From: Thermoprotei archaeon
GTDB lineage: Archaea > Thermoproteota > Thermoprotei > Thermofilales > B20-G17
Assembly (NCBI GenBank): GCA_003650785.1
Contig: QMRW01000051.1
Span: forward strand, 1-8,558
Direction: 5' to 3'
DNA length: 8,558 nucleotides
Both the position numbers and the translations under genes were made by a program. Shown here one piece after another: positions 1-5,347 of the stretch (position 1 is the first letter of the stretch; each line of letters starts with the position of its first letter). Below the pieces are notes generated by a model. The model saw nothing but the letters and a program-made list of their open reading frames with translations. It was not told where the DNA came from and did not search any database.

Positions 1-316
1 CCAATTCTCTTCTTCATACTACCCCTTTTAAGAAGCTGACTATGAATATAAAAGATATTGGATGTGGGCTCTACTCGGATCCAGTAGTATGGCAAATTGC
101 ACTGGTATATAGCCTTATATTTGATGTTCTCTCCACCTAAGTAGGGAGATTTGTGCTTCTAGCTCCAGAGAGGCTTTCAAAGTATAGAGTACATCACTAT
201 CCAGATGGGTACACCTCTACCTAGAGGATACCTTATCGATATCTTCATTAGTACTTTGTCTGATCTAGTCTCAAGCCCCTCTCAGATGCCTTAACTACTG
301 ATGTAGGAGATGCCAT
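1..316 (-). pseudogene. Possible decayed protein gene of unknown family, running off the left edge
   Basis: I do not recognise this gene. Seen: on the minus strand an ATG at 316 follows a good Shine-Dalgarno match (GGGTGATC, 327-320) and opens a 22-codon reading frame that ends at TAA 250-248, with TGA directly after it. Beyond that, protein-like stretches continue in other frames: 33 codons between stops at 219-217 and 117-115 (containing VLYTLKASLELEAQ), then 52 codons from 158 to 3 without a stop (containing NLPYYWIRVEP). An AT-rich stretch at 341-332 could be a TATA box but lies close to the start. Inference: a gene with intact start signals broken by frameshifts and at least one in-frame stop. 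It could instead be non-coding DNA with chance open frames; the opposite strand is also open over 3-137. GC content looks too low for a thermophile's SRP or RNase P RNA. Confidence 0.3.
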
Positions 317-419
317 CAGGATCACCCTATCATTTAAATTTATCGTCTTCCATCCCTCACTAAAGTAAGAGGCTTTCTGATGCCATTTCTGTAAACCCCT
401 GAAAATTTAAACTTCTTCT
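317..419. other. Short intergenic stretch after trmY
   Basis: This completes the 419-base stretch without an intact gene at the left end of the window. It holds a minus-strand Shine-Dalgarno-like GGGTGATC (327-320), an AT-rich TATA-like block (341-332) and a T-rich run just after the trmY stop (about 415-402 on the minus strand) that might help end transcription. I see no tRNA, no convincing C/D-box guide RNA and no repeat array here. Confidence 0.5.
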
Positions 420-998
420 TTAGTAGATACGCATATCTAGTACGTAATTTATAACCGAAATACAAAAACTCGTCATGTATGGCACTCTTCCTAGACTGAC
501 TATATTAGCTCCATACTTATCTAGTAACTTTTCATCTGCTCGGGATAATCCTTTTTGGTCTCCTAAGATAAAGGCATAATTTGTATCTTCGTAAAATTCT
601 ATGTTCTCTATATTCTCTCCATCCTCTCGTAAGTAAATCAGTTTATACTTAGATTTACTGAGTATGTTGAGAACATACTTCAAGTCCTTTCGTTTAGCCT
701 CAAACCCTCTTATGTGTTCTCTTGACATAACCCTCTTGATGATCCTAGCTATAGATACTTCATCTATCGGTAGAGTGTCTATTTTAGAACCTCTAGCTAT
801 TATAGTTAGAGGTGGATTTGGAGGTCCCTTCAGAATTGCGAAGAAAGTGGTATCTTTTCTTAAGCCCTTTGGTGTTAAGAGAGAAGCTATTAAAGATCTG
901 CATATAAGATCCAGTCTTCCACTAGTAGAAGCTAACGATCTTATGTCGAAAATTGGTGCAGTTACTCCAGTATTCGATACTACGATGAACGCTCTCAT
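420..998 (-). CDS. trmY: tRNA (pseudouridine-54 N1)-methyltransferase TrmY
   Basis: This is a SPOUT-fold enzyme that uses SAM to methylate N1 of pseudouridine 54 in the T-loop of archaeal tRNA, giving m1-pseudouridine in place of the bacterial/eukaryotic m5U/T54. The 192-residue length fits the family. Seen: the N-terminal MRAFIVVSNT, the GRLDLICRSL block (27-36) and the GPPNPP loop (58-63). In the C-terminal trefoil-knot region FILGDQKG (143-150) and SLGRVPYMTSFCI (168-180) are the SAM-binding segments; D79 and C179 fall at conserved positions. The start ATG overlaps the S26e stop in an ATGA, so the two genes are probably translationally coupled and share a promoter. Compared with the euryarchaeal signature as I remember it (GDHIG, then H-A-N/D-H-C), the His and Asn/Asp residues are replaced here while the Cys is kept. 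This may be normal for crenarchaeal members. Confidence 0.9.
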   Translation of the reverse strand: MRAFIVVSNTGVTAPIFDIRSLASTSGRLDLICRSLIASLLTPKGLRKDTTFFAILKGPPNPPLTIIARGSKIDTLPIDEVSIARIIKRVMSREHIRGFEAKRKDLKYVLNILSKSKYKLIYLREDGENIENIEFYEDTNYAFILGDQKGLSRADEKLLDKYGANIVSLGRVPYMTSFCISVINYVLDMRIY

Positions 999-1285
999 GC
1001 TCTGAGAGCTTCTCTTCTCTTCCTCTCCTCTCTGGATCTAATTTTAACTATTCCATAGTGTACGGCGCACCTTATGCATACATACCTTGTCATGGCATAG
1101 GAGAGTATTTGTGTTCCCTTACTCCTTAATTCCCTCTCTAATTGAGGATCTAGGAATGATACTCTCTTGGTTATCTTCTTAGCCTTAGAACGAGGGAGTA
1201 GTGCTCCACAGAGGTCACACTGTACTATAGCCTCTCTACCCTTTCCACCTTTTCCTCTTCCTCTATTCTTTCTCTTCTTAGGCAT
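995..1285 (-). CDS. rps26e: 30S ribosomal protein S26e
   Basis: This is a small-subunit ribosomal protein of eukaryotic type, found in TACK archaea and absent from bacteria. In eukaryotes S26e lies near the mRNA exit channel and the 3' end of the small-subunit rRNA. The 96-residue protein begins MPKKRKNRGRGKGGKGR, a basic rRNA-binding head, followed by a four-cysteine zinc site (C23-x2-C26 and C70-x2-C73, in CDLC and CIRC) and a basic tail. The frame stays open 30 codons further upstream, but ATG 1285 is chosen because it gives the canonical S26e N-terminus and has GGAG at 1296-1293, seven bases ahead. The stop overlaps the trmY start (ATGA). A TATA-like block at 1327-1319 fits a short leader starting near the Shine-Dalgarno site. 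Confidence 0.95.
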   Translation of the reverse strand: MPKKRKNRGRGKGGKGREAIVQCDLCGALLPRSKAKKITKRVSFLDPQLERELRSKGTQILSYAMTRYVCIRCAVHYGIVKIRSREERKRREALRA

Positions 1286-1292
1286 AAACCAT

Positions 1293-1296
1293 CTCC
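1293..1296 (-). promoter_or_regulatory. Shine-Dalgarno site deciding the S26e start
   Basis: GGAG lies seven bases upstream of ATG 1285. It favours this start over in-frame ATGs further upstream (for example at 1375 and 1357), which would add a non-conserved head to the protein. Confidence 0.7.
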
Positions 1297-1318
1297 ATGT
1301 AGTTGAATAGACATTGTC

Positions 1319-1327
1319 TAAAATATC
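1319..1327 (-). promoter_or_regulatory. Candidate TATA box for the S26e-trmY operon
   Basis: The minus strand reads GATATTTTA, centred about 27 bases upstream of the S26e Shine-Dalgarno site. This is the usual archaeal TATA-to-start distance if transcription begins just ahead of GGAG. The same spacing appears at the S30e and gatD candidates. Prediction only. Confidence 0.35.
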
Positions 1328-1413
1328 TTTAGGTACATAAAGGCTATGGAGAGGCATTCGAAAGTTGCTCATCATAGTAGTCCCAGAAAACTAGTAGAAG
1401 AGCGGAAAGTGTT

Positions 1414-2775
1414 TTAGGGAGCAAAGTGTAGTACGGGAGGGTAGTATTCATAGAGGGATCGTTCGCTTATCTCATAGGCATAGCAGGTGAGCATTTTCTT
1501 CCTTACCTCTTTAAGATCTCTTGTCTGTGCTAGTACCCACATCAATTTAACAAATGCGGTCTCAGCCAGCATGTCTCCTACTGGTATTACTCCTGCCCTC
1601 AGAAGTTCAACTCCCCTTCTGTAGACATTTAAGTTAACTCTTCCCCAGATACACTGAGATGCCATTACTACAGCTATTCCTTCCTCTACCCCTCTCTCTA
1701 TGGACTTAACTAATGGACCTCTTACATGACCTAGTCCAGTACCTTCTATCACGATTCCGTGATAACCTTTGTCTACTAGTATGTCTATAAGCTCTGGATC
1801 CATTCCAGGATAAAACTTTATTAGTGCAACCTTATCATCAAACTTATTGATTAATAGTGGACCTTCTCCTCCTCTTGGCTTGTATTCATCGACTAGGAGT
1901 TTTAGCTCTCTATCTTTAACTATAGCGAGTGGAGGGCTATTTATGGATCTGAATGCATCTCTTCTACTCGTATGCATTTTCCTAGCCCTTGTACCTCTAT
2001 GCACTACTGCATAGTTATCCTCTACTGATGCATGCATTGTTATCACTACTTCAGCAAAGGGAGCTTTAGTAGCTACCACTAGTGATGAGATTAGATTCAG
2101 TGCTGTATCAGTAGAAGGCCTATCTGATGATCTCTGAGCTCCTACTAGTATTACTGGAGAGTTAAGGTTACAGAGAGCAAAACTTAGCGCTGCAGCAGTA
2201 TATCCCATAGTATCTGTGCCATGAGCTATGACTACACCTTCAATATCGCTTTGGAGTAGTTCTGCTACTAGTTCAGCTATTTTACTCCAATTCTCTGGAG
2301 TCATATCTTCACTGAAAATATTGTATAATTGAATAGTCTCTATAGTAGCTATCTCCCTAATCTCAGGGATGAGCTCATAAATATCTTCTGGTGAGAATTT
2401 TGGGTATACTGCTCCTGTCATATAGTCTATTCTGGAGGCTATGGTGCCACCAGTTCCTACTATGAATACTCTCTTCTCTGTAACTGGTTTATGTATTATC
2501 TTACGAGGTGATGGTTTATGAAGATGAGTACCTATCTTTTTTATATACTCGATCTGATCTACGGATACTCCTATATTGTATCCATTCTTGAGTTTTATTA
2601 TTAGGACATCGGGATCTCCGTACTGAGGCCTAGGTAATAGTAATCCTTCTACTTCCAATCCATCTACTCTTCTAACTCTAATTATATCGAAGACATTTAT
2701 CCTTAGTTCCTCGAGTAATCTGATTACTTTATCACTATAGAAGCCTACTTCTTCCATAGTTTCAGATGACAACAT
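1414..2775 (-). CDS. gatD: Glutamyl-tRNA(Gln) amidotransferase subunit D (GatD)
   Basis: GatD is the glutaminase subunit of the archaeal GatDE complex. It releases ammonia from glutamine for GatE, which converts Glu-tRNA(Gln) into Gln-tRNA(Gln) in the cytoplasm. The 453-residue protein has an N-terminal GatD-specific domain (about 1-95) and an asparaginase-like domain. Seen: GTGGTIAS (107-114, catalytic T111), HGTDTM (185-190, T187 and D188), and RARKMHTSRRDAF (263-275, with K266 at the catalytic lysine position). The tRNA-specific N-terminal domain and the RARKxHTSRRDAF block separate it from plain L-asparaginase. GatE is not in the window and must lie elsewhere. ATG 2775 directly abuts GGTGAT (2781-2776), a strong archaeal Shine-Dalgarno match; ATG at codon 7 is a weaker alternative. 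The gene has its own upstream region and is probably transcribed alone. Confidence 0.96.
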   Translation of the reverse strand: MLSSETMEEVGFYSDKVIRLLEELRINVFDIIRVRRVDGLEVEGLLLPRPQYGDPDVLIIKLKNGYNIGVSVDQIEYIKKIGTHLHKPSPRKIIHKPVTEKRVFIVGTGGTIASRIDYMTGAVYPKFSPEDIYELIPEIREIATIETIQLYNIFSEDMTPENWSKIAELVAELLQSDIEGVVIAHGTDTMGYTAAALSFALCNLNSPVILVGAQRSSDRPSTDTALNLISSLVVATKAPFAEVVITMHASVEDNYAVVHRGTRARKMHTSRRDAFRSINSPPLAIVKDRELKLLVDEYKPRGGEGPLLINKFDDKVALIKFYPGMDPELIDILVDKGYHGIVIEGTGLGHVRGPLVKSIERGVEEGIAVVMASQCIWGRVNLNVYRRGVELLRAGVIPVGDMLAETAFVKLMWVLAQTRDLKEVRKKMLTCYAYEISERSLYEYYPPVLHFAP

Positions 2776-2781
2776 ATCACC
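2776..2781 (-). promoter_or_regulatory. Shine-Dalgarno site abutting the gatD ATG
   Basis: GGTGAT pairs with the conserved 3' end of archaeal 16S rRNA (AUCACC). It touches ATG 2775 directly, supporting this start over the ATG at codon 7. Confidence 0.6.
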
Positions 2782-2782
2782 A

Positions 2783-2816
2783 TATCTTATTAGAATATCT
2801 TAATTAATATAAGATA
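2783..2816. repeat. Three TATCTTA half-sites at the gatD promoter
   Basis: On the plus strand TATCTTA occurs at 2783-2789 and 2796-2802, and its exact reverse complement TAAGATA at 2810-2816. The last two form a perfect 7-bp inverted repeat around a 7-base AT-only spacer. The three half-sites are 13 and 14 bases apart. The dyad surrounds the probable TATA box and the third copy lies next to the expected transcription start, so it could be an operator. AT-rich intergenic DNA can produce such repeats by chance. Confidence 0.4.
2801..2812 (-). promoter_or_regulatory. Candidate TATA box for gatD
   Basis: The minus strand reads TTATATTAATTA, centred about 26 bases upstream of GGTGAT at 2781-2776. 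This predicts a leader of only a few bases. The box lies inside the inverted repeat, so a protein bound there would compete with TBP. Confidence 0.4.
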
Positions 2817-2841
2817 CTGAAGTTTGGAGTGTTACCGGAGT

Positions 2842-3015
2842 TTATCTTGTCCTAGATACAAAGGGAGTTCTTGCTAGATTGGCGTACAGTAATCGACGTT
2901 TGTAGTTTCTTTTATTCCTACGTCTAGGTATTAAGTTCTTCTTAGGTTTGGGAGGTATTCTAGGTGTAGCTTCCCTTACCTTACCTGCTTTAGTTAGTGA
3001 GCCGTGCGAAGGCAT
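2842..3015 (-). CDS. rps30e: 30S ribosomal protein S30e
   Basis: This is a 57-residue, very basic small-subunit ribosomal protein shared by eukaryotes and part of the archaea. I translated it directly: it starts MPSHGSLTKAGKVREATPRI, continues with a KPKKNLIPRRRNKRNYKRR segment and ends in SRTR before TAA. The MPSHGSLTKAGKVR head is the archaeal S30e signature. The start at 3015 has GGTGAT at 3024-3019, three bases before the ATG. The gene sits alone between UPF0201 and gatD, with 69 bp and 66 bp gaps, and has its own TATA-like block. The last dozen residues (NLARTPFVSRTR) form a short tail after the basic core whose conservation I cannot judge. Confidence 0.93.
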   Translation of the reverse strand: MPSHGSLTKAGKVREATPRIPPKPKKNLIPRRRNKRNYKRRLLYANLARTPFVSRTR

Positions 3016-3045
3016 TTTATCACCTTGATTTAAAGCTTATTGCAG

Positions 3046-3054
3046 TATTAAAAT
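3046..3054 (-). promoter_or_regulatory. Candidate TATA box for S30e
   Basis: The minus strand reads ATTTTAATA, centred 26 bases upstream of the GGTGAT Shine-Dalgarno site at 3024-3019. It predicts a short leader, like the gatD and S26e candidates. The octamer AATAAGAT next to it (3060-3053) also occurs in the gatD leader (2791-2784). Confidence 0.35.
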
Positions 3055-3084
3055 CTTATTGTCATGCTTGTATAGCTGCCATAT

Positions 3085-3519
3085 TTAGGGGTCAGGAGGA
3101 GGAGCTTCACCTACTGGTCTACCCTGTACTGTTCTAGGCGCTAACCAGTCTATAAAGGCTTCTACATCATCTGTTTTTACAGTAAATTCTATAGCTCCTA
3201 AAGGACTTTCCTTTTCTGGGACAGTACAAAAGGCTACTATGCCCATGTAGGCCGCTTGCTTATGGAGATAGAAAACTACAGTATCTCTTATAGTCCCTCT
3301 TTTAAGATGTTCTCTTGCGGCGTCTAATATTCTTTGAGTTCTTAGGAGGTTGTAGAGTTTTCTCAGAGGTCTACTGCCTTCTCCTATAGCAGTGTAAAGA
3401 TAACCTCTACTCAGTGGAGTTAGCATTTCTCTCTCTGGCTCGAACACGTTCCTTACAGCTAATTTAACTTTCTCTGGATCTTCTGTCAATCTAATTTCAC
3501 ATTCTACTTTTGTAATCAT
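3085..3519 (-). CDS. UPF0201 family RNA-binding protein
   Basis: This archaea-only family (COG1325) has been predicted from gene neighbourhoods to be an RNA-binding or exosome-linked protein; no reaction is established to my knowledge. The 144-residue protein fits the family length. Seen: an N-terminal strand MITKVECEIRLTEDPEKV, then RTQRILDAAREHL (60-72), HKQAAYMG (86-93), ESPLGAI (104-110), DWLAPRT (124-130) and a Pro-rich end, all in the family order. ATG 3519 is preferred over the TTG three bases upstream because GGGG (3529-3526) lies six bases ahead of the ATG. The stop of the UPF0200 gene is 22 bp upstream and both genes are likely on one transcript. A role in RNA handling is inferred from the family and from the surrounding RNA-modification genes. 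Confidence 0.85.
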   Translation of the reverse strand: MITKVECEIRLTEDPEKVKLAVRNVFEPEREMLTPLSRGYLYTAIGEGSRPLRKLYNLLRTQRILDAAREHLKRGTIRDTVVFYLHKQAAYMGIVAFCTVPEKESPLGAIEFTVKTDDVEAFIDWLAPRTVQGRPVGEAPPPDP

Positions 3520-3541
3520 CAATATCCCCTTAAGTCAACAG

Positions 3542-4123
3542 TTAGCTATTAGCTATAGAGCTTATCACGCTTTCTACTAGCTCTTTAAACTCTCTCATAG
3601 ATAGGCCTTCATTTATTATCACAAGGTCAGAGTGTGCTATGACATTCCCTATACCGAAGCTGAGTTCTTCGAAGTCCCTCTTTAAAAATTCCTCCCATGT
3701 CTTGGGATCGTCTTCTCTTCCTCTCTTGTGTAATCTTTTGAAGCGTGTACTAGGTGAAGCGTGTACGGTTAGTATCAGTAGTTTAGCATGAGTGTCTAGG
3801 TTACCTCTTAGATATTCAACCTCCTCATACCCTCTTATTCCGTCTACTACCACTAGGTCTATGCCGCTAGAAAGTAGTCTCAGAACCTCATCCAGTATTC
3901 GAATAGCTATTGCATGCATTCCCTCTTTTTTCCTAAGCTCTTTAGCAACTCTAGACATATTCTCTCTAGTGGGCTTTAGGCCTCTCTTTTTTACTTCCTC
4001 TCTCACTACATCCCCCATACTCACCGTACCAAAGCCTAACTTCTTCGCTACGTCATATACTATAGATTTACCTGATCCCGGCATCCCCGTTACTAGTATT
4101 ACCTTTTTCTTCCTATCTTCCAT
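3542..4123 (-). CDS. UPF0200 family P-loop kinase-like protein
   Basis: This archaeal protein has the nucleoside-monophosphate-kinase fold (COG0237-like, UPF0200). It often carries a dephospho-CoA kinase-like label, but its substrate is unknown. The 193-residue form shows a Walker A motif GMPGSGKS (13-20), the SMGDVVREEVKKRG block (35-48), a VVVDGIRG segment (91-98, with D94 and R97 placed for phosphate or metal contacts) and a basic lid region KRLHKRGREDDP. ATG 4123 is chosen because GAGGT (4136-4132) lies eight bases ahead; the TTG at 4138 is part of that site and would add MRYSN. It overlaps the trm1 end by 11 bp, implying coupled translation. It directly precedes UPF0201, a pairing I recall from other Crenarchaeota. 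A nucleotide, cofactor or RNA-end kinase all remain possible. Confidence 0.85.
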   Translation of the reverse strand: MEDRKKKVILVTGMPGSGKSIVYDVAKKLGFGTVSMGDVVREEVKKRGLKPTRENMSRVAKELRKKEGMHAIAIRILDEVLRLLSSGIDLVVVDGIRGYEEVEYLRGNLDTHAKLLILTVHASPSTRFKRLHKRGREDDPKTWEEFLKRDFEELSFGIGNVIAHSDLVIINEGLSMREFKELVESVISSIANS

Positions 4124-5303
4124 GTTTGAGTACCTCAACTATTTCATGCATACTTGCAATTGTCTTTATACCTTTGCTATCGAAGTGTGTTAAGGTAGCT
4201 TTATAGCCGCTCTCTATAAGGAGATTTCTGAGCTTAGATGGTGATGGTTCCACGGTTTTCATGGTCTTCGCTATTTCTGTAACAGAGTAGTAGTAGGGTG
4301 GCATATAGTTCTCCTCCTTTAGTAGTGTAAGAAGTTTTTTCTCTAGTTTATAGTGTCTATATTTTATCTTTTCTAAAGAGACTAGCATGAAATTGCAGTA
4401 TTCTTCATTACATAGTTCTCCTAACCATAGAGGACCTAGTAATATAGCCTTAAGTTTACAGTTCTTGCAATAGGGACTTGGCGTATATGGATACCCTCTG
4501 AAGACAGTTCTGTGACCACAATTTGGACAGTACACTATGTAACCTATCTCCTTAGACAGTACTTCATTGGCCTTTGAAGCTCCTTCGTATAATTCTACGC
4601 ATACTCTCAGGTAGAGTTGATGGTAATAGCATAGGACTACTCTCAAGTATTTATCTAGTCGTGCTGCTTGTCTCGAAATATATCCTATTAAAATTCTAAG
4701 CGCTGTTTCAATAGAAAATGGTGTACGATAGGATAGACTTTGATATCTTCTTACACATGTAGTAGGGTATACTCCATAAAGTACTGCTATATCTGTAGCT
4801 GTAACCATTAGTAGTCCTCCATCCTTCAGCGTAAGCAATGCTGTCTCTAAAAAGGGTACGGGACTTCCATAGGGATCTATATCCACTACATCTATAGTAG
4901 TATCTCTGTATAATTTCATAAGCAGCTCATTAGCGTCTAAATTCGATACCACTATCCTATCTTCTAGCCTGTTCTTGATCATATTTCTAGTCATGAGCTT
5001 GAACGCTCTTTTATCTATATCATTTATGTACACAGTACAGTCTCTATCAAGTTCTTTTGCGTATCTTATACCTCGAATACCGGTAGCACTTAGAGGTTCT
5101 ACTATATTAACCCTCTCAAGTCCGTGTATGTCTACATAGGCTTTGAGTAGTAAAACACCAAGATCTCTAGAGATTTCAGCTCTTGGATTATAAAATACCG
5201 GTAACCATGCAGGATCATGATATCCTCTTTCCTTAGTATAATATTCTGGATCTGGTATATCTATTTCAACTAATCCTTCTCTGATGGATACTAGTTTGAG
5301 CAT
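4113..5303 (-). CDS. trm1: tRNA (guanine-26 N2)-dimethyltransferase Trm1
   Basis: Trm1 uses SAM to convert G26 of tRNA to N2,N2-dimethylguanosine at the hinge between the D and anticodon stems, which helps folding. The 396-residue length is typical of archaeal Trm1. Seen: the N-terminal YNPRAEISRDLGV, the SAM-binding EPLSATGIRGIRYAKE (69-84), an acidic NDID (94-97) and the catalytic DIDPYGSPVPF (141-151). It also has a four-cysteine zinc motif CPNC...CKNC (259-282) and a C-terminal winged-helix-like domain with VEPSPSKLRNLLIESGY (351-367). ATG 5303 is preceded only by a weak GTGAT, consistent with reading from the upstream HTH gene 44 bp away. The 3' end overlaps UPF0200. The call is secure. 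Confidence 0.96.
   Translation of the reverse strand: MLKLVSIREGLVEIDIPDPEYYTKERGYHDPAWLPVFYNPRAEISRDLGVLLLKAYVDIHGLERVNIVEPLSATGIRGIRYAKELDRDCTVYINDIDKRAFKLMTRNMIKNRLEDRIVVSNLDANELLMKLYRDTTIDVVDIDPYGSPVPFLETALLTLKDGGLLMVTATDIAVLYGVYPTTCVRRYQSLSYRTPFSIETALRILIGYISRQAARLDKYLRVVLCYYHQLYLRVCVELYEGASKANEVLSKEIGYIVYCPNCGHRTVFRGYPYTPSPYCKNCKLKAILLGPLWLGELCNEEYCNFMLVSLEKIKYRHYKLEKKLLTLLKEENYMPPYYYSVTEIAKTMKTVEPSPSKLRNLLIESGYKATLTHFDSKGIKTIASMHEIVEVLKHGR
4132..4136 (-). promoter_or_regulatory. Shine-Dalgarno site deciding the UPF0200 start
   Basis: GAGGT lies inside the trm1 coding sequence, eight bases before ATG 4123. It supports this ATG over the TTG at 4138, which overlaps the site itself. Confidence 0.6.
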
Positions 5304-5318
5304 TTATTATCACAATTT

Positions 5319-5343
5319 GTTGACTCTTCTACTACTCGTCAAC
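5319..5343. repeat. Short inverted repeat between the HTH gene and trm1
   Basis: GTTGAC (5319-5324) and its reverse complement GTCAAC (5338-5343) flank a 13-base spacer in the 44-bp gap upstream of trm1. It could be a weak RNA hairpin or a protein-binding dyad. No clear TATA box accompanies it, and a six-base match can arise by chance. Confidence 0.25.
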
Positions 5344-5347
5344 TTTG

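Noticed and set aside
3..140. Plus-strand open frame at the left edge (contains MNIKDIGCGLYSDPVVWQ)
   Set aside because: It shares codon register with a minus-strand open frame and one must be a shadow. All neighbouring genes are on the minus strand, and no start signal is clear.
1..330. SRP RNA or RNase P RNA on the minus strand
   Set aside because: I found none of their conserved blocks, and the composition is too AT-rich for a structural RNA in a probable thermophile.
664..1005. 113-codon open frame on the plus strand
   Set aside because: It lies antisense within trmY, whose protein is clearly conserved, and shows no recognisable domain.
1286..1375. In-frame 30-codon extension upstream of S26e (starting MMSNFRMPLHSL)
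   Set aside because: S26e proteins start at MPKKRKN, GGAG is well placed for ATG 1285, and the extension includes the likely TATA box. It is most likely 5' flanking DNA open by chance.
1369..1375. ATGATGA on the minus strand as box C of a C/D guide RNA
   Set aside because: No box D (CTGA) follows within a normal C/D RNA length, and terminal pairing is not evident.
3792..4193. 133-codon open frame on the plus strand
   Set aside because: It is antisense to UPF0200, is rich in Ser, Phe and Thr, and has no motif.
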